Positions 43,184 to 54,755 of a DNA stretch of 64,000 nt are shown one piece after another; position 1 is the stretch's first letter; every line of letters begins with the position of its first letter. The notes under the pieces were generated by a model that saw only the letters and a program-made list of their open reading frames with translations, was not told the DNA's origin and made no database searches. The translations under genes were made by a program, and so were the position numbers. The DNA comes from Malania oleifera (taxonomy: Eukaryota > Streptophyta > Magnoliopsida > Santalales > Ximeniaceae), in assembly GCF_029873635.1 (NCBI RefSeq), contig NC_080425.1, forward strand, positions 45,547,678 to 45,611,677, given 5' to 3'.

Positions 43184-44518
43184 TTAGGAAATGAGAGATT
43201 GTCCTAAAAAGTGACAAGTTCCGCTAGTGCTTTTCCTATCAACCTTACTACCAGCAAAGTCAGCATTAGTATAACTAAAAATCTCAAAAGTAGTATGTTT
43301 AGGATATAATAAGCTTAACTCTATGGTTCCAACTAGATATCTAAGAATTCGTTTAACTGCTAATAGATGAAATTCCTTAGGAGTGGCCTGAAACCTAGCA
43401 CATATGCACACACTAAACATGATATCAAGTCGACTAGCAGTAAGATATATAAGACTCTGAATCATGTCACGATATAATTTTACATCAACAGGGATTCCTT
43501 GTTCATCTTTATCAAGATTAGTGGAAGAGCTCATAGGAGTACCAAGAATTTTACCGTCTTCCATGTTAAATCTCTTTAACAAATCCCTAACATATTTGGG
43601 TGGGCATATAAAAGTTCCAAATTTAGCTTGTTTAATTTGTAGCCCTAAAAAGAAACTAAGCTCACCCATTATGTTCATTTCAAATTCACTTTGCATGCAT
43701 TTGGCAAACTCATTACATAAATCATCATTGGTTGCTCCAAAAATGATATCTTCAACATAAATTTGAAGTAGGAGCATATCATCATTTTTGGATTTGATGA
43801 AGAGTGTAGTGTCAATCTTGCCACGGGTAAACCCATTTTCTAGTAGAAAACCGCTAAGCCTTTCATACCAAACTCTAGGAGCTTGTTTCAATCCATACAA
43901 GGCCTTAAACAATCGGTATACATGATTTGGATATTTATGATTTTCAAAATCGGGTGGTTGTTCTACATACACTTCCTCATTAATATAGCCATTTAGAAAA
44001 GCGTTTTTAACATCCATTTAAAACAATTTAAATTTTTTAAAAGCGGCATAAGCAAGTAGCATACAAATGACTTCCATTCTAGCAACGGGAGCATAGGTTT
44101 CATCAAAATCAATTCCCTCTTCCTGATTATAACCCTGGGCAACTAGTCTAGCCTTATTCCTAGTTACTACTCCATTCTCATCTTTCTTATTTCTATATAC
44201 CCATTTGGTTCTAATAATTGTATAATCACTTGGCCTGGGAATTAGGGTCCACACTTTGTTTCTTTCAAATTGATTAAGTTCTTCTTGCATGGACATTACC
44301 CAAGAATCATCCTCTATTGTTTCTTTAATATTTTTAGGTTCTTCTTGGGACAAGAAAGCAGAATGACTCACTAGGTTCTTCAAGGAAGATCTTTTGGCTA
44401 CACCACGAGATGGTTCACCTATGGTTTGATCTATAGGATGCTTCCTAATGAATTTCCAATCTCTAGACAACTCCTGAACTTCATTTTTCCTTGTCATTAT
44501 CTTTAGATGATTTATCAT
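43184..44518 (-). pseudogene. copia reverse transcriptase, element B
   Basis: Two long open stretches on the minus strand (44018-44518 and 43184-44017) are separated by one stop (FKLF-stop-MDVKNAFLNG). They hold a nearly complete RT: WVYRNKKDENGVVTRNKARL, MDVKNAFLNGYINEEVYVEQ, ALYGLKQAPRVWYERLSGFL, ICPPKYVRDLLKRFNMEDGK, YLTASRLDIMFSVCICARFQ and LLAVKRILRYLVGTIELSLL. The catalytic motif is YVED instead of YVDD, so the first of the paired aspartates is Glu, which should abolish or strongly reduce polymerase activity. Confidence 0.88.
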
Positions 44519-45452
44519 TTATTTCTGAATTTTCACTTGCATTGTTTTCAATAGATAACTTGTCTAAGCATTTTCTAATGTCAATATCATATTCATAATC
44601 TTTCTTAGAAAATGGATTAGATTCATCAAATACGATATAGATAGATTCAATGACAATCAATGTTCTTTTATTGAAAACTCTATATGCTTTACTATTAAGA
44701 GCATAGCCTAGGAAAATGCCTTCATCGGATTTAGAATCAAATTTCCCTAGATGTTCATTATCCCAAAGTACAAAACATTTACAACCAAAGATATGAAAAT
44801 ACGAAATATTAGGCCTATGGTTGTTCCACAATTCATAAGGGGTGTTATTAAGTGACGATCTAATCAACACCTTATTCATGACATAACATGCAGTATTTGT
44901 GGCCTCAGCCCAAAAATATTTAGGTAGTTTATGCTCATTTAACATGATCCTACCCATTTCTTGTAATGACCTATTCTTTCTTTCAACCACACCATTTTGT
45001 TGAGTGATCCTAGGTACAGAAAAGTTATGTGATATACCCTCTAAGTCACAATAATCTTCTATCCTTTCATTTTTAAATTCAGTACCTCTATCACTTCTTA
45101 TGTGAGTTATCTTATAGCCTTTTTCATTTTGAATTCTCCTGCAAAGTTTAGTAAACTATTCACATGATTCATTTTTATGTGAGAGAAATAGCACCCATGT
45201 GAACCTTGAAAAGTCATCAATAATGACAAAAGCATATGATTTACCACCAAGACTTTGCACAGAATTAAGACCAAACAAATCCAAGTGAAGCATTTCCAGT
45301 GGTCTAGTGGTAGATATGAATTTCTTTTTCTTAAAATTTGATTTTGCTTGCTTACCCATTTGACATGCATTACATATTTTATCTTTCACAAATGGTGTTT
45401 TTGGCAAGCCTTTTACTAAATCTTTTCTTACTAGTTTTGACAATAAGTCCAT
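44481..45452 (-). pseudogene. copia integrase, element B
   Basis: The minus strand shows NACQMGKQAKSNFKKKKFIS, LEMLHLDLFGLNSV, YAFVIIDDFSRFTWVLFLSH, then MVERKNRSLQEMGRIMLNEH, YFWAEATNTACYVMNKVLIR, HIFGCKCFVLWDNEHLGKFD and GYALNSKAYRVFNKRTLIVI. A stop follows FLSHKNESCE (45156) as in element A. The catalytic Glu segment (VERKN) is intact. Confidence 0.87.
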
Positions 45453-45917
45453 GCTAACGTGTCCTAAGTGCCTATGCCATAACCAACTATCTTCATTTAT
45501 TGTAGAAAAACAAGTTACTTATTGTGAAGCTAAATTGTCAAAAGTAATAGTATATACATTTTCATGCCGGTATGCAGTGAAAGAAATTTTATGATCTGAT
45601 TTATTTTCAACTATACATTTATCATTTTCAAATGAAACCTTATATCCTTTATCACACAATTGGCTTATGCTCAATAAATTATGCTTCAACCCATCAACTA
45701 ATATAACATTATCAATAACCAGGGAAGGATCCTTACCGACCTTACATACGCCAATGATGTGTCCCTTTGCATTGTCGCCAAACGTCACATATCCTCTATC
45801 CTTGGGAATGATAGATGCAAATTTTGCCTTGTCGCCGGTCATGTGCCATGAGCACCCACTATCTTGGTACCACCTGTCCTTGGAGGAGGATGCTCTCAAG
45901 TACACCTGCAAGATAGA
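45453..45917 (-). pseudogene. copia protease region, element B
   Basis: Open stretch on the minus strand, 45519-45911: SSKDRWYQDSGCSWHMTGDK, FASIIPKDRGYVTFGDNAKG, LVDGLKHNLLSISQLCDKGY, VSFENDKCIVENK. The protease active site DSGC is intact here, in contrast to DSRY in element A. Confidence 0.85.
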
Positions 45918-47609
45918 CTAAGTGACTGATGATGGTCCCCAAATTTTGTTGGGTCCATGGGGGTAAGTAACTGGATCACCCTTAACTACCCACACCTTTC
46001 TAATTTTTGCATGCTTATTCCTAAGTGGACAATCAAACTGAATATGGCCAATTTGTTTGCATTTAAAACATTTCATTCTACACTTAAGATCTTTAGGTGG
46101 GACTTGAGATTTTGATTCGCGTGTGAAATGTCCCAAATAAAGATTAGGTCATCTAACATTTTCAATGCCTTTAAAACCTAGACCGTCTTTACTTAGAGAA
46201 TTTCTCTGGGCACCAAGTAGTTTTTCAAAATTGCGTTTGCCCTCGATGAATTTAAAAACAATTTTGGAGCTATCCTCCAATTTCCTCTCAAGCTCAGCAA
46301 TAGTAACATCTTTTTCTTTCAAAATCGAAGCATAGAAGGTTTTTGAAATTCCAAACAATTTTGACTAATTTTCGCATTTCTTTTTCAAGTCATCATTTTC
46401 TTTGGTCATTTTATTCAATAGTTTAGATACACAAATATATTCAAATTGTAATTCTCTAAACGTAGGCTTGCAATCAGAATCATAATCATCAAAAGAATAA
46501 TATGAAGATAAAGAGCAAGAAAATGATACCTCATCATCATGTGCCATCAAGCACAGATTAGCAACCTCTAAGTTGCTGCAGCCTGAGTTTGAGTCACTAC
46601 TACTTAATTTATCCCATGAAGTGCCTGCTTTCATGACTTTCTTCTTTTTCCTAGCATCCTTTTTCAGTAGTGGGCAGTCTGGTTTGATGTGCCCAACTTT
46701 TTTGTAATTGTAACACGTGTGAGCATTTGATTTTTATTTTCTTTTACTAGACTCTCCCTTCTCAGATGCAGACTCCCTATATATTTTGTATGGCTTTCTA
46801 TTCTTCTTAAAGAATTTGCTGAATTTTCTAGTTAACATGGCCATATCATCCTTAGAGTCAGGTTTGCTGCATTCACTAGATGTATTAGTGGAGGTTTTCA
46901 ATGTAGTCACCTTATTTCGCCCTATTATGTCCATTGAGTCTCTCATTTATAGCTAATTCATAGGTGATCAGGGAACTTTTCAATTCATCTAGAGTCATGG
47001 CCTTAAGGTCTCTACCCTCATAAATGGCCGTAGCCTTAGCTTTCTAAACAGGAGGCAAGCCTCTAAGGATCTTCCTAATCATCTCATATGTAGGATAGCT
47101 CTTACCTAATGCATGTATTTAGTTTATAACGTGTGTGAATTTGGTGTACATACTTTGAATGGACTCACCTACATTCATCTTAAAAGCCTCATACTCACTA
47201 GTCAGCATGTTTATCCTACTATCTTTTATATCCCTAGTGCCTTCATATGTGACTTCTAATTTATCCCACATTTTTTTTTTTTTTTTGCAGTAGCACATGT
47301 CATTACTTTATTAAACTCATTCACATCAAGACCACAATACAAATTATTCAAAGCAGTGGCATTCAAACTAACAACTTTCATATCATCATCATCATTATAT
47401 TCTTCCTCAGTTTTAGGAACTCTAGTCTCACCTTCTATTTTCATAGGAACATAATTTCCCTTATAGACAATCCTCCACACCTTACAATCTATATTTTGAA
47501 GGTAGATGTGCATCCTCTATTTCTAGAAGGTGTAATTAACACCACTGAAAATCGGAGGTTTTGTGGAAGAGGGTCCCTTAGGGAAAGGGGTCACGATACT
47601 ATGAGCCAT
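45918..47609 (-). pseudogene. copia gag, element B
   Basis: The initiator ATG is at 47609 (MAHSIVTPFPKGPSSTKPPI). Then FSGVNYTF, two stops (47523-47525 and 47517-47519), MHIYLQNIDCKVWRIVYKGN, VNEFNKVMTCATAKK and a poly-Lys from a T run at 47271-47286. The first knuckle region (KVGHIKPDCPLLK) has lost a Cys (CYNYKK). A coiled-coil-like segment (ELERKLEDSSKIVFKFIEGK) is followed by a second knuckle CFKCKQIGHIQFDC that is intact. Several stops are identical in position to those of element A. Confidence 0.86.
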
Positions 47610-47650
47610 CCTAGATCTTTTGCAAATTAACTATTAAGTCTATGCTACGT

Positions 47651-47665
47651 GGCTCTGATACCAAT
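47651..47665 (-). promoter_or_regulatory. primer binding site of element B
   Basis: The minus strand reads AATTGGTATCAGAGCC directly inside the right LTR, complementary to initiator tRNA-Met; a full match to the usual TGGTATCAGAGC. Confidence 0.9.
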
Positions 47666-49768
47666 TGTTAGTTTTACCGTTAACCCAAGAGGGGGGGAGG
47701 GTGAATTGGTATTTTCAAAATTGATGCCCTAGGTAAATCCCCCCATAGCAGTATTACACAACCTTATGGTCAATCTAATGCAAATAAATTAAATTAATTT
47801 AAATACGGAGTGAAAATTAAATTGCATGATAAGTGAGCATGTGCTAGAAAACTGTAAATAAGAGATGATACCCAAAAATGTTATCGAGGTTCGGAAAATT
47901 GCCTACGTCCCCACCTTGGCTAATAAGCACAAGGATTACCACTATAAGACTCACTTAATGGGTGCAGCGGGACCAAATCAACTAGGTCAATTAGCACAGG
48001 GCTGACCTCAACATTTACAAACAATCCTTACCAGAATGGATTACCACCTCCTTAGGTCACACTTGGAATATAACAGTATTTTTCACAATGATACCAGTAT
48101 AGTGATTATGCTTCTCAGTAAAGCAAATATGTACCCAATCTAATCAATACACCACCGAATGATATGATGAAGTAAGCTCAATATGGTCTAAGTGTCTACT
48201 CTCAAATATTTATGCAAATATTGCAATCAGTGCGTGAGAGTGTGAATGATATGATCTTTGTGTCAAAATAATGATTTCAATCACAATGTACAAACAAGAT
48301 CCTTAGCACACTTTAAATATCTTAACAAATATTTTTTCTACAAACATAAGCCTCAAGAGATATTCAGATTTAATTTATAAAATGATTTGATCTTTGTGTT
48401 CAAGAAGATAAAATTAATCAAAGGATATTGTTACAAAGATCTTTTTGCATATGCAAAATTATCTCAACAAATATTTTTCAAAGTAAATCACACGAGATAT
48501 TTGAAGATGATTTGAAAAATATTTTTGGCAATCAAAAGGCAACGTGAACTCCCTGAGATATTGCAATGAGAATGCAATACTCACAAGCTCGAATGAAGTT
48601 TTCCTAAGGAAGGCTTATCAATAAAGTATCCTAGGAAAAACTTAAAGCTTTGTTCCCAAAGAAAATAATCTCAATCAACCAAGCATGGGAGAGCAATAGC
48701 CTAACAACAAGAACACTCGAGCACACACTTATAAAGAGATTTTAGCAATTAAAACTAGCAAGAGTGAGTGTAGAAGGCTTAAAAATGAGTATACGAGAAT
48801 TTTGAATTTTAGAGAATTTTGCTAATCAAGATTGCTAATTTTTTGTAGTAATCTTTTCAAATGAGGGGGTATATATAAACTACCCCATAATTATAACCGT
48901 CTAGGACACATAGGGTATTATTAGTATTGTTTTAAAACATTTTAGCACAATTAACCCCATTTAAAAAATTTAACTGCGGTTAAAAAAAATTTCAACTCGA
49001 GAGCACCGGTCGACAGGACTTGAGGTTCAGTTGACCAAGTGACAAAGTTCGGTCGACTAGGAGAAATTTGAACTGAGAGTTCGGTCGACCAGACTAAGGG
49101 TCCCAAAGGAGATTTTTCCATTTTCGCGCAGTTCAGTAGACCTAGTGATTTTGAACTATGAAGTTTGGTTGACTGGACAGTTGGATTCTCCCACATGGGG
49201 GTTCAGTCGACCAGGGCATTGCCCGTATAAATTTTTGGTCGGTCGACCGAGAAGTCAAACGTTGACCAGATGGGAGTTTGGTCGACCAAGTTATATGAAC
49301 TTGGCATGGTATGGTCTACCGAGCTATGGTCAAACTATTGACCTCTTGACCGGTTTGATGGACTGAATATTTTTATATATTCCAGTTTGGTCGATCGAAT
49401 ATGTATTTTTAATGCCTTTCAGTTCCAACTCCCTTATATATTCACCTTATTCATATAAGCATATATGTTTTATGCATGCATGTGGATCCTAGGGTCATTC
49501 TAGGTCTTTTTGAGCTTACTTATCATATCATGCATGTAATGCATTTGATTATTACAGACCATTTTTCTCCTACTTACTATTACAGACCCGCATTACATAA
49601 AATGAATTTAAAGTACAATATAAGTATGGTCTTCAGGGTCTTCACGCTCTACTTCATGTGCCATCATTTTGATTTGCTAATTATATACTTGCACATATCC
49701 TTAGATAGCCATCAAATACAGCATGTATTTGTCATTATCAAAATCGGGTGTGACCTATAATGTCAACA
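47666..49768 (-). repeat. right (5') LTR of element B
   Basis: LTR of 2103 bp, the same length as the left LTR and collinear with it. It begins TGTTAGTTTTACCG and ends GACCTATAATGTCAACA. The U3 palindrome array (GGTCGACC variants) is at 49005-49400 and has lost more CpG positions than the left copy. Confidence 0.9.
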
Positions 49769-49773
49769 TTTTC

Positions 49774-50654
49774 CCCTCAAGAAAAAATTAATTCCTCGAC
49801 CTTTCCGTTCAAGAAAACACTCCAAATAGTGAGTCCTATTAAATTGTATGTGGATCCTATTATGTGAGATTCATAAAGTATTTTCATTGGATGATAAGAT
49901 GATGGGAGGACCATGTTAGTCCTCCCAGGGAACTAATTTTTTTCTTTCCTCCCCCTCAGGTTGCACCATCCAACTCAAATCGATTGGTCTGGTGGTGCTC
50001 TACAATTGAATAATGATGCTTCGACTCTAAGATCAGTCTAGCCAACACCGAACCCTCTTTGCTTTGTGGTCTCTTGAGCCCCCCCACCTCTCTTCTCTCT
50101 TGAACCCTTACTTTTCAGATTTTGGATGCTAACATGCCGCTACCGATGCTGTCACCTCCTCATCCGCAAGTTGTTAGCGGTGCTACCACTGCCTCCTCCC
50201 CCTCTACGATCTATTGATGCCATCCTTATTCTACAGTGTCAAACTTCTTCTCAAATGTGAAGAAGCGACAATCTACGAGTGAAGGAAAGAACTGATTTTA
50301 TTATTTTAATTAAAATTAAATTAAAATAAATTGATTAGTTTAATTAAGAATGTTATAATTAGCATAAATTAATAAGATAATATTCATATGTTATAAATAT
50401 GATAATATTAATAATATATATTAATAATCATATGCTATAAATATATATTAATAAGAAGACACTATATTCATATGTTGTTTTAATTAATAAAAATTATTTA
50501 AATTTTTATGAAAATAAATTAATTTAATTTGAGAATACTAATAATTTAATTTAAAATATTATTTGGAAAATAATAATTTATTATTTTGTATTATGACATA
50601 TTAATTATTGATGAAATAAAATAAATGTTGTACTTATTTAACAAAATGCGTATC
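49774..50654. other. unassigned sequence between elements
   Basis: The first half (49774-50280) is a mixed-composition stretch with CT-rich blocks (GCCTCCTCCCCCTCTACG near 50198), plausibly unique genomic DNA continuing from 28549. The second half (50290-50650) is very AT-rich with many TTAAT motifs. I recognise no gene, RNA or repeat boundary apart from the start of a Ty3 LTR at 50655. Confidence 0.4.
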
Positions 50655-51142
50655 TGATACACCCAAAATAATAGGAATGCTCATAGGGTTGGACAATTAT
50701 AAGACCAACATTGATGTCTCACGTAATAGCCTTTAAGTTACCTAAAACCCCCTAAACTTAATGGTATGTTTACAATAGAGTTATTATTGATGTCTTGCAT
50801 AACATTCCTTAAGTTACCTATAACCTCCCTAAGCTTAATGGTACAGTTATAAGAAAGCTACTATTGATGTCTTGCATAACCTCCCTTAATTAAGCATAAT
50901 GTCACACTCATAAATGCCAAGCTAAAGGAGGGTTTGCCTCCACCACTATAAAAAGGGATCCTACCTCATTCTCACTCACTTTTCATTTACTTTTGCAATA
51001 TGAACCTCTTATTCCCTAACTTAGGCATCAAAGTGATACCTTGGAGTACACCTTGGATCCTCCAAGCTGTTATTATTTGATTCCTTTTAGGTGGTCACAG
51101 TTGAAGGATAGTTCAATTAAAGCTATTTGATTTTTAGTAGCA
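50655..51142 (+). repeat. 5' LTR of a Ty3 element (Tat-like)
   Basis: It begins TGATACACCC and ends TTAGTAGCA, followed two bases later by a tRNA-type primer site. It contains a TATA-like ACTATAAAAAGGG at about 50947 with typical downstream sequence (CTCACTCACTTTTC). Direct repeats of about 83 bp (ATTGATGTCTTGCATAAC blocks) occupy 50686-50895. No partner 3' LTR is in the window and no upstream target duplication can be checked. Confidence 0.7.
50686..50895 (+). repeat. 83-bp direct repeats in the Ty3 LTR
   Basis: Two and a half copies of a unit containing TATTGATGTCTTGCATAAC, then CCTTAAGTTACCTATAACC and TTAATGGTACAGTTATAAG. They lie upstream of the TATA-like box, where LTR enhancer repeats are usually found. 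Confidence 0.75.
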
Positions 51143-51144
51143 AT

Positions 51145-51166
51145 ATTTGGCGCCGTCTGTAGGAAC
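51145..51166 (+). promoter_or_regulatory. primer binding site of the Ty3 element
   Basis: ATTTGGCGCCGTCTGTAGGA is almost identical to the primer site TTTGGCGCCGTCTGTGGGGA found in many plant Tat/Retand-type Ty3 elements. It lies just after the LTR end at 51142. Confidence 0.82.
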
Positions 51167-51192
51167 CCTTGGGAGGTTTTCTATCCTTGACC

Positions 51193-51309
51193 ATGACCAC
51201 AAAAGGGAGTCGGACCAATATGAAAAGGAAGAGTCTAAGTGACTTGGGTGAAGCGGCTAAGGAAGGGAAGGAAATGACTTATAGACTCATGGCACGCGAA
51301 CCCAAGTGA
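51193..51309 (+). pseudogene. start of Ty3 gag, truncated
   Basis: An ATG 27 bp after the primer site opens a 38-codon frame, MTTKGSRTNMKRKSLSDLGE with a Lys/Arg-rich composition, ending at TGA 51307-51309 where the tandem array begins. Position and basic composition suit the beginning of gag. The frame is too short for a domain match, and no other Gag sequence follows. Confidence 0.5.
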
Positions 51310-51938
51310 TGCGAACCCCAATGGCATAAATCTCAATGACAAAAATCCCAATGGCATGGATCAATTTGCCCAGACTAATAACGGCCCACTTGATGAGCAT
51401 TGCTCGTGAGGCCTTTAAAGACATGCCCATTTGATGAGCACAACTTATAAGGTAACAAAGGAGTGAGCGGAGCTCACCCATAAATGGCCCATCTGATGAG
51501 CATAACTCATGAGGCAATAAAGGAGTAAGCATGACTCACCCATAATAGCCTATCTAATGAGCACAACTCACCCATAATGGCTCATCTGATGAGTACAACT
51601 CATGAGGCAACAAAGGAGTGAGCATGACTCACCTATAATGGCCCATTTGATGAGCATAACTCATGAGGCACAAAGGAGTGGACGCGACTCATCCATAATG
51701 GTACATCTGATGAGCATAGCTCATCAGACCCTGAAAACTTGCCCACTTGATGGGCACAGCTCATAAGGCAACAAAGGAGTGAGCATAACTCACCCATAAT
51801 GACCCATCTAATGGGTACAGCTCATGAGACATAAATGAGTGAGCACGACTCAGCCATAATGGCCCATTTGATGAGCACAACTCATGAGGCATAGAGAAGT
51901 GAGCATGACTCACTCGTAATGGCCCATTTGATGAGTAA
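51310..51938 (+). repeat. 60-bp tandem array with inverted-repeat units
   Basis: About nine or ten imperfect copies of a unit of about 60 bp: AATGGCCCATCTGATGAGCA, then TAACTCATGAGGCAACAAAG, then GAGTGAGCATGACTCACCCAT. Each unit contains two short inverted repeats, ATGAG-n5-CTCAT and GTGAG-n5-CTCAC. One minus-strand frame stays open through parts of the array (residue repeat SNGPLWVSRAHSFMPHELCS), because the unit length is near a multiple of three. Some units are truncated (about 51541-51580). It follows the truncated Ty3 gag and ends at the copia LTR at 51940. Confidence 0.85.
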
Positions 51939-51939
51939 T

Positions 51940-53244
51940 GTTGACTTTTTGAGTCCAATCCCTATTGTTATTATGACAAACCACAACTTCTCATTTGTGT
52001 GCCAAGTTTGTACAAGTCTATCTTTCTTAAAAAGCACAACTGATGATGTAATATGGAAGCCTTGAAAAGCTCCCTACACGATTATATTCCAACGCGTATT
52101 CCATGGAGTTTTTTAAAGAACTGAGCCTAAAGACTTTACAATTTTTAAGTTGTAATAATAATTAGGGTTTATAGGTGCATGCATGCTCATATGATTTTAA
52201 TTGATGTTCAAACTAGACCTAAATTGACCTTAAGAACCCTAAACTCATAAAAACCTCTTTATACTTAAATATTAGCTTCTACAAAAGGTTTGAAATATTT
52301 TGAAATCAAAGACAAGGCCAAAAACTCACTTTAGTTAAGGCCAATCGACCGGAGTGCTTTTAAGGCCAATAACGAGTTTTTATACAAAGGCTCAGTCGAC
52401 TAGCCTCCCACAAGTATACTTGGGTCTGTCGACTGACCAGTTCACTTGGCCAGAAATATGTAATTAAATAGCCCCAGTAGACCGGACCTTGTCCCAGTCG
52501 ACCAGACCTTGTCCCAGTTGATCGGACCTTGTCCCAATCGACCAGACCTCTTGGGTTTAGCATAGATTGAGCTTTCAACAGCCATAAAATTCAAAATAAT
52601 AATATTATTTTATTCCTAACGGCCATATAATGACTAGTTTTGAGTTTGGCCTATAAATACAAGCTTAAGAAACTTGTAAGAGTTTACAAAAAAACTCTTA
52701 GGAAGCGTTCTTGTATATTCTTTGATTCCAAATATATTTTATACTCCTTTTTGAAGATCAAAGATTATTTCTCCCACTCTTTATTTTTGAAAATATCTTT
52801 GGGGGAATTATTTTAGATTATACTCAAAGAGGCTCGTGCACATATCTAATCTTACACATATTGTTCTTGAAAGCCTTCTTGTCTTTTAGATTTCAAATAT
52901 CAAATTTCTCCTATATACTTTCTTTTGAAAACTATTTTCGAGAAATTTGTAATGGATTCTTGAAAAAGGTTTGAGTTCATATTTATTTCATATATCTAGA
53001 TTGAGAGCCTTTTCTTTTATTTTAATCTCAAAGATCAAACTCTCCTATACACATCATCATTAAAAATTGTTTGTGGAGAAATCTTTGAGTAAATCAAAAG
53101 AGCTTTGAGCAATATATTCATTCATATATTTTTTTTTCTTGAAAAGCTTCTTAGATTTCAATTTTACTACAGGTCAATCTTAGGGAAAAACATTTTCCAA
53201 ACTCTCAGTCTTTACTTGAAAAATATTTTAAGAGGAAAACCCTG
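51940..53244 (+). repeat. copia element C 5' LTR, first part
   Basis: It begins TGTTGACTTTTTGAGTCC and resembles the copia LTRs of element E in its terminus and layout. The U3 has a short array of AGTCGACCAGACC variants (52340-52550), then a long A-rich block with repeated AGATCAAA/CTTGAAAA motifs. At 53245 a Ty3 element (D) interrupts it. The right part begins at 62886. Confidence 0.82.
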
Positions 53245-54718
53245 TGTAACGACCTGCTATTTATTCAACTCTTTTTTTTCTTTTTGTAAGTATCATTTGT
53301 CTGAATATTGATAATAACATCTCGGGCCCAAAGAGCATTGAGGAAACTCTGTCTGTCATACATAACTAAGCAGCGGTACACAAAACTGAGAACTGCTATA
53401 TACAATACAATACCAGAAAACTATAGAGCTCTAAAATATATTTACAATACAATATACCCAGTGACGTCACTATAATATGAAAACTATCCCAAAACTCTGG
53501 TATCTCAAAAACCTACCCTTTTTTATAAGGGTAGCACAAGTCAACCTCTACCCGCAAGCCTAATCTGCTCGCCTAGCTGGATCTCCTGAAAAATGATAAG
53601 TCACTGGGATGAGACAACGCTCAATAAGTGGAAATATGCTATTACTAGTGTGTGGCAACTGAGTTAATCATTTAAAATACTAAAATAATATTGTAATATG
53701 AGAAAACTCGTAAACTGTATAGAACATATATCTATCATGTAATCTTTAAAATATAACTGTGTATCTGATTTTGCTATCTGAAGGTACTGCTAATATAATA
53801 ATATAGCTGCTGCTATGTGATATATCTGTACATAGGAACTTCTGCTATACCCTGGGATCTGTATATCATGATATATCCCCTCATGATAGGGTTGTGCGGC
53901 CCGTAGGCTGGACTTACTCTAGTCGGCCCTCTAGGTAAGTCAATCCCTATCTTCTGCCAATCTGTAATGATCTATGTAGATCCTAGCCCACTGCAATCAC
54001 TCTGGGTTATCTCAAACCTCTGTCATCGTCTAATTGGCTACCTCAACCCAGCATGTTGGGGAGACTGCAAATCTCTCCTGGCACGGTTAGATGGAATCCA
54101 CATGCTATCTGAGTCATGTGGTTACACGTGTCTGAAACTAGCAATAGTACTGTGCTTTTCTGTAAATATATCTATCTATAATTTCCACAGGGATCTGATA
54201 TCGTGTAATACTGTATACATATATAAATAGATAATCATCTTGCTGCTTTTAACATGATTTCAAAAACAACCATACCACTATAATTCTGAACTGTATTATT
54301 TGAGATATCTGACTGAAAGATATATATATATATATATATATATATTATCTATCTGTAATATCTATGTTTTCTTTCTATACTATCTATAATATCTGTATAA
54401 AATCTCTATATATGATATCTGTGTTTTCTTTCTATACTATCTATAATATCTGTATAAAATCTCTGTATATAATATATGTATACTCTGTATATAATATATG
54501 TATGCTTTATACATAATATTTGTGTGCTCTGTATATAATCTCTGTATACTTTGTATATCTGCTCTAGCATCTTGATGCTATCACTATATAATCTGTCTAA
54601 ATAAACTGTCTAAGTGTTATGGTTTAGAAATCATGCTTTTTTCTGGAAATATTGTAAGTCTCATTCATTGCTAATAATCTAAAATATCTGAATGTCTGTA
54701 TATCTGTAATACTGTAAA

Positions 54719-54755
<37 letters not shown>

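Larger units (their letters stand above)
28555..49768 (-). mobile_element. SIRE/Maximus-like copia element B, host of a nested copy
   Basis: LTRs at 28555-30657 and 47666-49768 in minus orientation are flanked by perfect target duplications TTTTC (28550-28554 and 49769-49773). A Met-type primer site lies beside the right LTR. Gag, protease, integrase, RT and RNase H run from about 47609 down to 42800. Between the left LTR and the rest of the internal region, element A (30693-42274) is inserted. With A removed, the element is about 9.6 kb. Gag has several stops and the RT catalytic motif is altered, so it cannot mobilise itself. Confidence 0.92.

Noticed and set aside
51310-51938. CRISPR-like array
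   Set aside because: Units are contiguous and imperfect with no unique spacers, in a plant nuclear context beside a retrotransposon primer site.
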